Assembly: GCA_034190875.2 (NCBI GenBank)
Contig: CM067353.1
Coordinates: 32,181,199-32,245,198 of the forward strand
DNA from: Urechis unicinctus
Taxonomy: Eukaryota; Annelida; Polychaeta; Xenopneusta; Urechidae
Reading direction: 5' to 3'
Length of the DNA: 64,000 nt
Shown: positions 9,937 to 20,740 of the stretch, in pieces
Position numbering within the stretch: the first letter of the stretch is position 1
Layout: every line of letters begins with the position of its first letter
Notes under the pieces: model-generated
Told to the model about the DNA's origin: nothing
The model's input: only the letters and a program-made list of their open reading frames with translations
Database searches by the model: none
Program-made: the position numbers and the translations under genes

Positions 9937-10803
9937 TTGATAAACGTCAGTCAGTGACCAAGCTGCAGAATCGATATGTGTACAGTAGGCGAACCTGTTG
10001 ATCAATTTAATATGATGAGGGAGAAAGCAACATGGGGTAAGCATTGGTGCTTAAGGGTCATAGCGTCAGCAGCTGCCGAGCAATGTCCTCAAAGGTAATG
10101 CAATCGGCCCGCAAATGCTGCACAAGACCACAAAGAAGAAACAAAGACTTATTTTGATGAGTAATGGGGTGATTATTCGCTATCTAACAAAACTGCACTC
10201 TTTACCGTTGCTTGCATGATTTATGAACAAGTGAATGTGTAAGAAATGTCAAACATGCAACACAAGCAAGCAATACTATCAGACGTCCACATCATATCAT
10301 CGCTTATATCAGATCTTGCACGTCGCAATGATGACCTCTTGAATTTATAATTGTGACTTATCACAATAAAATGAAGTCCATTTAGTAAATAAATGAAAAT
10401 ATGAGTGGCCCATGAATGACCTCGGCTATATTTCCAGGCCTGCATGTTTTATAAAGCCACTTAAGTTTAGGTAATATCATATGGTTTTGCAACATAAGCA
10501 TGCAATTTTGGGCGCCCATAAGCTATCATCGGAGGCATATTGGTCTGATAGTGAAAAGGTTGTGTGATTTGAATTCCTTCTGATACGTTTTGCGTTTTGC
10601 ATAGTAATGCGTAGAAATGAGTATAGAAAGCTGCAAGAACATTTGTTCGTCTAGTGCCAACAACTGGCAGATAAGCTTCATCAATTGATTGCTGTAGACA
10701 CAACGAGTACTGCAAATAGACGGCCGAAAACAAATACAAGCATTCATGCTTGACAGAAGCAATTTTTAAGTAATATAATTTACACAATCCCAGAAAAGCT
10801 TCC
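9937..10803 (+). repeat. Array segment shared with 23,290-23,980 (direct)
   Basis: 10,150-10,280 matches 23,300-23,430 (TGATGAGTAATGGGG, TTGCTTGCATGAT, GAACAAGTGAATG, CAACACAAGCAA, ATCAGACGTC). 10,410-10,580 matches 23,604-23,745 (GGC-TGCATGTTTTAT, GGCGCCCAT, ATTTGAATTCC). The 118-residue frame on the minus strand at 10,467-10,823 is not preserved in the partner and has no recognised domain. Confidence 0.78.
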
Positions 10804-10944
10804 CTACTAGAGGATATCAACATGGAATGAGAGGAGCACCATGGGCATGGTACCCACCATACTCATCAGGTTAAGTAAGGCCTACATGGCAATACACCCT
10901 ACCACGCCGATACCATAGATATATCCGAAATGTACCTTGCCAGT
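10804..10944 (-). pseudogene. Decayed duplicate of YIPF5-like exon B
   Basis: After an intact TTGCAG acceptor the exon opens [16 protein letters not shown] as at 5,259. Its TAC codon before ALLNL is now TAG, and 39 bases (13 codons, from GT to the LLP motif) are missing. The donor region CTCCAGTAAG has become CTCTAGTAGG. Over the first 96 bases it differs from 5,259-5,164 at eight sites. No neighbouring exon A or C is present, so this is a lone dead exon. Confidence 0.88.
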
Positions 10945-11008
10945 CTGCAACAATTACAATAGTGCAGTATAGTACAATGCAGCAATAATATGTAACGTTC
11001 ATGACATA

Positions 11009-11039
11009 AGGGCAAGGCTGCTGTAAGCAGACTTGCCCT
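11009..11039 (+). other. 31-nt hairpin
   Basis: AGGGCAAG (11,009-11,016) pairs with CTTGCCCT (11,032-11,039) and an inner CTGC pairs with GCAG around a 5-base loop. That gives twelve base pairs with one G-A mismatch. It lies between the dead exon at 10.8 kb and the candidate exon at 11.26 kb. Function unknown; it could be chance or a trace of a small inverted-repeat element. Confidence 0.6.
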
Positions 11040-11257
11040 AGTTAAATATGCTGCAATTCCTCAAGAGCTTTCCTGAACATTGCGGGCATGGTTGTCATAT
11101 ATGCAAACCTATTCAAAACCCATTACACTTATTAACAGAAGTTATTTATGGTCTACAATATGGGATCGGTATGACCTTGCCCCATTTCGCAACACGTAAT
11201 GAATAATCACTCATGTAAATGCGTAATCAATATCGCGTAATGTAATACTCTCGGCAG

Positions 11258-11419
11258 CTGTGAAGGCCAACGTCATCCAGGTTGAAAAGATTAAAGGCAG
11301 AGGCAGGAAAGACAATGTGACATGGCGGCTAATCAAGCTGTGTTGTGCTCTTGTCAAGGAGGGAGTCGAAGCTCAATTTACAGGGGAAACATCAGTTGTT
11401 GCCGGCTTTGAAAGCTACG
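11258..11419 (+). CDS. Candidate internal exon of an unidentified gene (54-codon-equivalent)
   Basis: CTCTCGGCAG precedes, and TACG|GTAAAT follows, a 162-base segment that is open in one frame (phase 2 in, phase 1 out). It encodes VKANVIQVEKIKGRGRKDNV, then TWRLIKLCCALVKEGVEAQF, then TGETSVVAGFESY. The amphipathic pattern and GAG/AAG/GTC-rich codons look more coding-like than the surrounding DNA. The frame closes soon after the donor. I do not recognise the protein. Unlike most of the window I saw no second copy of this stretch. The flanking exons of such a gene were not found, so it may be a stranded fragment. Confidence 0.42.
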
Positions 11420-12000
11420 GTAAATATCTAAAATCATAATCAAATAGTTGTTCTGTGAATATATGCTTAAATACCAATCATAATGCATAGCTGTTCATCT
11501 TAATAGCCACAGAGACAATGTGTTAGCGACGAAAGACATTCGATCCAGCTGAAGAAAAAATTATACAAATTCATGGGAATGCATTTTCCCTAAGTTTGTG
11601 ACAACCAAATATAGATAATGGCTTCCATCCACGGTTAACTGTGACATACTTGCAATTGTTGACGCTACAATGTCTATGGAAGATTCACCGGGACAAGGGA
11701 TGACCCAAACAACTTGAGGACAAAAGGTCACTCATTCATATGATTTTTTTCGGCGCCTCGCTGTCTTGTGTTGCTAATATAGCTAAGTTGAAATGTCCAT
11801 GAACCTTCTTAACATAAGCAAACAATCGAGGCATGTGTGACGTACTGTGCTTCTGGTATCGACCGGGTATTTCTCATTGAGAGTCTCTACAGAAACGTTA
11901 TCCAGAAAAGTTATTGCTTCTATAGCGGTATATAATTTGACGACCTGTGTGGTGTAAAAACAGGTGGCCAAATCATGTTTGCCCTGACGTACACCCAATG
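11420..12000. other. Non-coding span with small array matches
   Basis: 11,640-11,705 matches 42,640-42,705 (TGTGACATACTTG, ATTGTTGACGCTA, TTCACC-GG). 11,800-11,860 resembles 51,560-51,600 (ACATAAGCAAACAAT). No exon is recognised. Confidence 0.55.
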
Positions 12001-12330
12001 TCTGCTTTCATTCGACCACATTAATCAATACCCGAAGCATTTGAATGGTAATTTACGAGGGACTTGCCTCATTATCAAGGAACTATACATAGCCCAACAT
12101 TATTCTTATTGGCAGTGACAAATTTGCCATAGACACAATATATCGTGATAATTGTGAGAAATGTATGATAACATGTCGTGGAATTCCTTCCCAAAATATC
12201 AACCTAAAATGACAATCTATCTGATAATGCACAGCGATTGCCAGACGATATAATTAAAATATTTTGCCATGCTTTTGAACGATATTATTGATATCCCAAT
12301 TGTCTTTGATCTGGGTTTATGTGAGATTAA
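12001..12330 (+). repeat. Array block b, shortened copy of 26,380-26,830 and 43,020-43,460
   Basis: The order ATCAATACC-GAAG, ATTCTTATTGGCAGTG, AATTTGCCATAGACA, and a TATCGTGATAATTGTGAGAAATG-like stretch matches both longer copies. The interval is shorter than either because a central part is missing. Confidence 0.65.
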
Positions 12331-13260
12331 ATGAATACTCGGATATCCTACCATGATGAATTATCGCTACACAAAGCGATGTAAAGCAGAACGGGGAATG
12401 CTTATGGTTTACACAGGCACAGCTTGTAGAAGCAGTACACGTCTGCAATATGGCGAGCTGCAGCTGTTGGAGTACTGTGCAGCATTGTTCTCAACTGCAG
12501 CCTAGATGCTTCAAATGTATAAGTATGTGTTTAGATAATTATTTTGAGACTTTTGACCATTGAGGCTTATTTGCTGTTGTACATGTTTTTTTTTCGTGGC
12601 TTCGGGAACTCCTAAAATAACTGTAGGTACGTGGGAGACTAGTGGCTGCTTAAAATGGCAAGCCATCTACCTCACTCTACATTTGACTGTCTGGCAAGCT
12701 GCTCCATGGGTTCGCATATTGATATTTAAGAGCTACATAGCCGACAAAAGAAACAAGTCATTGCTTTTGGTAACGTATTACACGAATAGTTTGCATTTAG
12801 TATGAGTTCAGCAGGGGGTAGGATTTCAGACCCATATGGAACGTTTGTTCTTTATTTATTTTGTTTGCCTCTTTCACTTCCGCTTTACATTGCTCACTTG
12901 ATGTATGAAACTTATCAACAGTAACACGGATAAATTGTGCAAAACTACACTTACAGTGATCTTCGACTTAATTTTCTCTTAGTAGCACACATCACCAACC
13001 AGCCATCTAATCTAGGAAAATATAACGATCATCTAAGTGCATTAATCCGTAGGCACCAACAATATCTAGTTTAAGTGGCTATTGTTCAGGGGTCATTCAT
13101 TTACAAACATTGAGTAACCTTGCTCGTCAATATGCACGCCTGCTGTTCATCTGGATAATGCAACCTACACTATTGCCCCTAAGTCAATTCAATTTATTTA
13201 CAGATCTAGAATATCTGTCGCTCTAAATGCATTTGCAGTGTAAGGTTGCCATGACCTCAC
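12331..13260. other. Non-coding, no confident partner seen
   Basis: AT-rich DNA without a recognisable exon. The 81-residue open frame at 12,560-12,805 has no detectable domain or repeat partner. Short similarities to array DNA may exist but I could not anchor them. Confidence 0.45.
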
Positions 13261-13510
13261 ATTGAATGGCGGCATGGGAACTGCTGCACTGTGAGCTACG
13301 ATGACCCAATCGGCCCAATATTACAATGACAGATCGAGATTTGCATCTCAAAAAGTATTAATAAAAACATTGATTGCGAGGTCGTGGGGTTACCAGGCAT
13401 AAAGGCGTGAGACTGGAGTGTGTGGAGCAGGAGGTTTACAGCGGGATAAGTGGCGTGAGGTACGACGAGAAGTTTGGTCATGTCAGGCTGCAACTGCTCT
13501 TTATAGTTTC
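13261..13510 (+). repeat. Array block g (upstream of the TTC seed)
   Basis: The words GTGTGTGGAGCAGGAGGTTTACAG, GCGTGAGGTACGACGAGA and AACTGCTCTTTATAGTTTCG recur in order, with changes, at about 30,020-30,140, 38,110-38,220, 47,090-47,200 and 52,676-52,735. In all five copies this block is followed by a TTC-rich stretch. Confidence 0.85.
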
Positions 13511-13567
13511 GGCTTTGATAACGTCTTCTTCTTCTCCTTCTTTTTCTTCCCCTCCTTCATCTTCTTT

Positions 13568-13608
<41 letters not shown>

Positions 13609-13765
13609 CTTCTTCTTCTTCTTCTTCTTCTTCTTCTTCTTCTTCTTCTTCTTCTTCTTCTTCTTCTTCTTCTTCTTCTTCTTCTCCTCTCTCTTCTTCT
13701 CTTCTTCTTCTTCTTCTTCTTCTTCTTTTTCTTCTTTCTTCTTCTTTTCATCTTCTTCTTTTTCA
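13568..13765 (+). repeat. (TTG)13(TTC)26 compound microsatellite with imperfect TTC tail
   Basis: 13,568-13,606 is thirteen TTG units, 13,607-13,684 is twenty-six TTC units, and an interrupted TTC/TTTC tract continues to about 13,765. The four sister sites hold only CTTCTTCGTCTTCC- or TTTCTTCTTCTTGG-like seeds. The long Ser/Phe/Leu or Lys/Glu/Arg frames across it are repeat artefacts. Confidence 0.97.
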
Positions 13766-13789
13766 TCCTCGTGGGTATGAGATGAATAT

Positions 13790-14500
13790 ACAGGACAATC
13801 TGTCAACGGCGATTAACAGTTAATCAAATTTAAAGTTATATTGAGCAACATATATGACGGGACACGGGTTATTGTGTTTGCTGTTTTGGCGCGCATTGAC
13901 ATCACATCTGTATTAATGTCTATCCCTGTAATCATCACGTTATCAATTCCTGTATGTCTGCCTCAGCACATGTAACCACCATACGGGGAACTATGCATAT
14001 TACAGCATTTTATTTGACCTATGCTGTGGCTTAAGCAATAGTAGTGACCTAACATACTTGATTCGTCTGAAACCGTAGATGCATAACTTAAACAATTGTC
14101 CTTGTATTAGTCAGATGGCGGTACCCTACAAACTGTTGACATGCGTGTATGACTAGCTGGCTGCCACACTGTCAACATGCGATGTGCCTTCCCTCATTTT
14201 TGTAACAGCTATCTGGTATTGTTCAAGTCCAATTATCTCAGGCTTTCAACAGTGGTACATACGTGGGACATTTCAGGGCTTCTTTGTGAGCGAGAGAGGA
14301 CTGTGGTAAAAGGATTAGCACATTGGGGGCCATTTCCGTTAGTTCTAGCCCTCATCGGAGACGTAAAGCCAGATCATTATATTTGTCTGCCTGTGATTGC
14401 TATTTGTTGGCTGTAAATATGTAAGGCTGTAAATTGTTTTAAACATTAAGTGATCATGACATTCGCATGGTGCCTGTAATATTTCGCACTTATCGTGTTT
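13790..14500 (+). repeat. Array block h, copy 1 of 6
   Basis: Starting with CAACATGCGATGTG, then ATCTGGTATTGTTCA, then a GTGAGCGAGAG and ACTGTGGTAA core, this block recurs at about 30,560, 38,590, 47,620, 53,160 and 59,170. The 79-residue frame at 14,177-14,416 exists only in this copy, because stops interrupt it elsewhere. Confidence 0.82.
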
Positions 14501-15210
14501 CTTCTCAGCCATCGCTCGGGAACTGCCATTTTATTTGATTAACATTTATGCTCATGGCCGTTTGCATGTGCTTTTTGCCAAACAATAACCCGTGTGCAAT
14601 CGGATGATGTTATCTTTGCGCTTTGAATGACCGGCAACTGCGATGCTCTACAGGCACCAAGTGATCCTATGTCGTAGGTCATCCATGTTGTACATGGATT
14701 GACGGTGCTTTGTGATGCTGCCCAGTGCGCTATAATGCTCACGACAACTGCACAACCAAGGTAGCGAACGTTCAATAAAGTCTTATGAGATAAACACATT
14801 GTACCTAGACGCAGTTAATTGTCTTGGATAGGATTACTTTCAACAGGCATCGATTGATGACGCCATTGCATCAGCCCGTTGTATTGCTGGCTCGCATTAT
14901 TCAGATAGCAGATAAGGAGAATAACAATGAACACTACAGCATCAAAGCCAACCTACCCATTGTTATGTTTACCCCAGCTCTAGTAAATGTCACGAGAGTT
15001 GAGTGTCATTCCCATGAACCCATCGCACCAATTGCACCCTGTGTTCTGTGTTGGCAAGCCAGGAGCGAGGGAGTGTTGTAGGAATGATTAATATTAACAT
15101 ATTTGCCATGTAAACAGTGGAAAGGGAAGGCTTGGGTTAGGCATCGTGATAATTAACGATTGCATTTTATGGCATCATCGGGGAAAAATCTGTTGTCCAC
15201 TGCCTGTTCC
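14501..15210. other. Non-coding link with block n at its right end
   Basis: 15,120-15,210 (ATGGCATCATCGG and the ATGCAAAATCGCCGG that follows) matches about 50,690-50,790 and 57,660-57,730. The remainder (14,501-15,100) has no anchored partner and no recognisable exon. Confidence 0.5.
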
Positions 15211-16111
15211 AAATGCAAAATCGCCGGTTAGAGAGCAAGCAGCATGTGCATATACATGTATGTAGCACATCGATCGGACGGTCGACGGCTGTGACAGAAG
15301 CCTGCAGAATCGTTACAAAGGCCATTAGGACAACAAGACCAATTTAAACTATTAAAACTCACCTGCATATCCTCCTTGATATATGTTAAGAAGCTGCCAT
15401 TTAGCAAAATCAAACAGATAAACAATGCGTGTTATCACTGACATAGAGATATATGCGCCCACCAAAGCCCCTTTTCAGCGAATACAATCGTGCGACGATC
15501 TCGGTATTTCAAGCGAAAGGCGAACTCGAAATCGATTTAGAACTGCCTGAAAGATCACCTTATTAATTGCGTATTACTGCGAGCAGCTTTAGGCGACTGT
15601 TAGCTGCCATTCTTTTATCTTATGAGCGGCGAGGTTGACATAAAGTAACAACAAAGCCATGGCACATATTATGTCGTGAATGGTTATCATATCAAACACG
15701 CGCTGTGCAAGGATGATAAAACTAAATGTCTTTTTTCGGCATGTGTTTTAAATTCCATTATGGCGTGCTTGTGTACATAATTAGAAATCTTACACCGAGC
15801 TGGGTAGAGGGGGCTGTTAACAGACAATTGTGGATTTTCGTAACAGAAGAACAATTTGAAATACAATGCGATATGCAAGAGTTTATGAAAATAAAAAAAC
15901 CCATTAATTCCTAACAAATTATTTAGCCCATTCCAAACTTCCATAAATATAACACATTGTTGTCACTTCTCAGCACACATTCACATAATACAAAGACTCC
16001 CGTGGTGTCTATTCGTTATAGGTTGCTATATTTCTTCATATTTTCCTCATAAGACATCGATGGTAAAATGAGGTATTAAGAAGGTGCATTGGTCCTAGCA
16101 ACACAAGAGAT

Positions 16112-16173
16112 CCACCCAATGCGAGACAGGGGTTCCGGCCATGTCACTGCCCTGCAGAATAGCAGCACCAGGT
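16112..16173 (-). pseudogene. Relic of YIPF5-like exon A
   Basis: On the minus strand, CTGCTATTCTGCAGGGCAGT, GACATGGCCGG, then CCCTGTCTCGCATT mirrors exon A (GACATCGCCGG...CTGTCTCGCATTC). The frame is broken by small deletions. It is the inverted partner of the 4.1-kb relic and lies immediately left of the block shared with 7.5-7.9 kb. Confidence 0.68.
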
Positions 16174-19100
16174 TACATAATGATTACAATAAAGATAACG
16201 TGTTTAACGGAACAACAGGACATCTTAAAACACATGTTTTAAGATCCATACGTTTCGAATGAAGTGATAGCTGCTGTATTTAATCATGTAAAAATTGATT
16301 GATACACAGAGCATTTGTAATGCCCTTCAGCAGACGCATGACTCCACGGCCGAGTAAACGAGGTAATTGTATGATGGTTGCCGGGTGATTTGCTGGGTTG
16401 GCCAAGAAGGACAAGGGCAACATGAAACCTTAGATATAAATGAGCTATTCTGGGATGTTTCCATGGTAATATATGCCTAGCTTGAAGGCGGATGTTGAGT
16501 AAGGAGGTAATTATCCGCGGGAATATATGCATAAGATGCGACAAGAGACGTGGCTATTTTAAACTTCACCTGCCAATCGTTTTCTAGCAAAACTTTGGGG
16601 ATAGGGAAATATACAGTGTAATAGACGCCCAGTCAAATTTACATATTCGTCCAGTGACTTATTTGATGTGAGAGAGTGTAAGTCGCAGCATGACGCTTTG
16701 GCATCTATCTTTTACCTGGTGATTGCTGCCTTGACTAAAATTCTATGCCTGGTGTCTTTCAGATAATAAGATCAATATACAATAAGGCAGTCAAAAGGTA
16801 ACATAGCATTAGTTAATGGGCTTTGTCATCCAACAACTCGCCGAAGTTTGCTGACAATACATGGCGCATACAGCAATTGAAGCAGACATATCGGCACATG
16901 GAATGACAACAAGCATGTCTATACAGGTAACACAGTGGAATGTTATTTGTTGAATTATTTATGCACACATGGGTCACATCCAGAGTCGGTAACATACCAG
17001 CGTAAGTATTCATATTATATTATTTGTGAGGCTTCTTGTCGGAGCGCCTATAATGGAAAATCATCTGTTTTTGTTAATGTGATACTGTGTTGGGGCGTAT
17101 TGCAGAGTCTTTCCTTGTAGCAGGTAACAATTAACTCCCATTTGTGAACCACAGTTTTGTTTTGGAATACAGAGTTATACTTTACGGGATTGATATATAG
17201 CCCTAACCATTATATATAGCCTTAACCATAATCATATATTGACTTGATTGTGACAAAGGAAAAGTCACATGAGGACAATTTCCTTATCATAGCGCACATA
17301 TATTGGGGAGCACCGAATTATATTTGGCCTCATTTCAGAACGGAGTTACCATGACAGAAAAGAGATCAAAGGACGTATACGATTGTTCAGCGTCCAAGAA
17401 GAAGGCAATATATTTGTTAAATGTCAATCAGGCTGCTTTGTCCGTCGCAGCAGTTCGTATTTTCCCACATCTGCACGACATACAGTGGACACAAAATCTA
17501 CCGGATAACTCTACAATGCTCCAACATAAGAGGGATTATTTCCCCAATAAACACACATTATTGTTATAACGCGCGACGAGAGACAATTAGCCAACATTAT
17601 CATTTGGCCCTGCTATTACCGGCTAGTGTGACGTCGGTAGCGTAAGTGAATGTCAATTTGATATAAGCCATAAATTTCAAGGACCACGATCTTTATGCGC
17701 AATACAGAGATATATCATACAGGTAGCAATCTTAGAAGGTTATTGGTGCTGATTGGCTGTTCACATGTTGGTCGACTACATGGCAGACATGTTGTGAATC
17801 ACTCAACAGTTACAATATATCCACATGACACTTTAACTATCTGGATCACCAATAGGACCTTGGGATCAATATATATAATCCTGAACGCCAGTGACCGATT
17901 CCCTCCATGCTCCATTCATACTTTTTGTTATAATAGGATATCATGCCGAAAAAAAAGAACCGTGTATTTACATGAAGAATATTGCATATGTACTCAAATA
18001 TCTGACATTTTATATGTGCAATGTTACTTGAGTAACGCAGTTACAGCTTGAACGCGCATTTTACATCATCGCGAAACATCTGCAAATAAGTTATAGCTTC
18101 GTATTTCCCAAAAAAGGGCTACTCCATATCGGCAACGAATGTACTCAGTGTAAAGTTAAGCATAGAAGATGAAGACTTAATGCTACAACATCCCTTCGTA
18201 GTTGATGTTTAACAATCTCGGGTAGCTCATTTAAGCAGATAACATACCTCTCTCAACATGCCAAGTCAGGCTTAAGACGATATCGACCACATCGATGTTA
18301 CGCTTGTAGATGACAGCGAACTTGTTTTTACTTGAAGTTGAGGAAGGATAAAGAAGACCATTTAGCCAACGAAGCACTGTTACTCGTTTTGTTGCTACGT
18401 GTAACACCTTCGAATGTTATTGCTAGTGTCATTCTCTCGGATTCTCCATAAACCCTTGCAACACAAGACATTAAGACTTGGAGCTGCGTTATGCCTGGGT
18501 TATCGCGTGCAACACACTTAGCATTGGTGAGACCTCCCATGTCATCCCGCAAGGACGATATTGGCCTGGTGGCAATATAATGTGGAAATGGAAAGATAAA
18601 TATATCCCTTTGTCTTCATTTCATCCCACAATTGGGAGTGGTCTTGGCTGATGACAGCGGGTACAGGTTACCAGCCGGCCGTCACAAGCCAAAACCCCCC
18701 AAAAAAGTGATTAATGCACGTAGCATCGTCTATGGCAGCAATTAATTACAATTCATATCTACAAGGTCTTTACCAATGCAGTAAACGTTTTCGGAAATAT
18801 TTTACAATTTATGGCAAACCCACAAAGCCTAACTGAATTATCCTGTAACAGGCAATTGGACAGTAATAGGTATGCTCATAATTGGCGGTCTGGGAGTGGA
18901 ATCGTGTGACATTCCTCATACAACCGCCATTCAAAAGGTCTAGACATTTCAAAATCGAATCAGTTAGTAAGGGGACTACAATCACAAAATTAAACATTAA
19001 CAGCACATAACCTCAACTGATCGACCAATATTTATCATGAAGCAGATACATTCCAGTAAGGTGAATATTTACATCAATTCATTCAGTGGCATTCATTGGA

Positions 19101-19221
19101 ATATCATATAAAAATAATGACCATAAGAGCAATACTTTTAGCTACCGATACGGAAGTAGGTGAGGTCAATATTTTGTCTCATATGACCTGCCACGTGATT
19201 CCTGTATGTGGTAAGTTCTTG

Positions 19222-19311
19222 TCGATATCACTGGTAAATAACTGATGCTAAGATATGACAAGATAGTCGATATCACTGGTAAATAACTGATGCTAAGATA
19301 TGACAAGATAG
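19222..19311 (+). repeat. Perfect 45-bp tandem duplication
   Basis: 19,222-19,266 and 19,267-19,311 are identical, beginning TCGATATCACTGGTAAATAA and ending ACAAGATAG. Zero differences contrasts with the strong divergence of every other duplication in the arm, so this is a very recent event. Confidence 0.97.
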
Positions 19312-20740
19312 TCGTTTTGACAGTCGGGGCTATATATAGCCTTGGCAATACTTGCATTGCGTCGCATGCATTTGTCTGGTGGACGTGTATCACCTGTTTA
19401 ATAGAAGAGCCAGACGTGTACAGATACTTTGTGGGACAAACCCAACAATAATAAAATGCCGTCGCCTGACTTGCTCTCTCTTATCACCTCAGCGTATATC
19501 ACACGGTCTTTTATATTCCCTCAAAGAGTAAAAGACGGCCACATATTTGATGTATTGGTATTGCAGAAAATAACTAATTACGTGGCCATCAGAGAATCCC
19601 GTTGAAACATTGCACGATTTGTGTGGGACATTGCCAGTTATGCTTACATTGGTTGAATGTGTTCAATGTTAGCTGCAAAAGCCAGACCGGCGCTATCCTA
19701 GCCTCAGCCATTTTGGGCAGTGTGAGAAAAATCATTGTGCATTTCAAGTTGTGCTCTGGCGTATTGTTATCAGGAGGTGTTTAACCGTCTTTGGTGAACA
19801 TGTCAACAGGAAATCGGCAATACTCATCACAGGCATTACCATGGACAGAGTGCATTTAAGGTACACTGTTAACGTTAATTAGATACTGCGGCTCTCTTGC
19901 TCAAAGCGTTTTGTATGTTTGGTCTCACGTAATTGTGGAATATTCGTTTTTTAAAGCCTAAAACAATGATAGGTTTGATAATGTTGAATGGCATCATGCC
20001 ATCACGATCAACAATCCGTATCATCCTACCGGTCTTTGCTATTTATGGTCTTACTTATCCTCACATAGGATAACTTTTGTCATAGATAATGCCGCCTGGT
20101 GGGTAACTGTTGTTTAGGTGTACATCTGTCAGCCCCTATTTCAATAATTACGGGGACCAAATGCGTTTAAATGCTGTCTCGCTCTTGTCGCAAAGTAATT
20201 ATTATCCATGGGATTAGGAAAGGAGTATGAATTTGTCGTGAAAAGCACAGGATGTGCGATGACAAATTTTGCCAGATGCCGGTAGAATCCTGTTTGCAAT
20301 TTACGGTTCGATCAGCATTTGCCATAACTTTTTGGACAATGTCACCCAGCACATTACATCACTGTTCAACAAAGAGCCATTGTTAAGTGTATAGGTAGTG
20401 CGCTCGGTGAACGAGTCATGACATATGTATAGGGATTAAATACTCATAATACACTAGTATCGTAGAGGCAAATGGTTAATCTGCGTGTGAAAAGCAACGA
20501 TCACAGCGATCATTATCAAAGTGACAAGTTCATACTTGAGAAGATATCGACGCTAAGCAGTTTCATATTAACTATTGTCAGCACTGAGACTTATGGCGGG
20601 AGGACGGAAACAATAGACTTTTTGGGGAATCACTGCTCATTCGCTTTTTCCGCAACTCTTTTTCTGACTAACACAGGTTAAAGTTCGGAGGAATCATACA
20701 CGTCTGCGGGGTCTTTTGCCAAGCATAGGATACGTTCAAA
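19312..20740. other. Non-coding span without anchored partner
   Basis: No exon, splice pair or repeat partner was recognised between the 45-bp duplication and the block matching 1.9-2.1 kb (20.78-21.0 kb). The frames at 19,602, 20,167 and 20,472 are 60-69 residues with no family resemblance. Confidence 0.45.

Noticed and set aside
13374-13823. Long frames on both strands across the TTC/TTG tract (poly-Ser, poly-Phe, poly-Lys, poly-Glu)
   Set aside because: Each frame of a triplet microsatellite is automatically open. The flanking parts are repeat block g and have no coding pattern.
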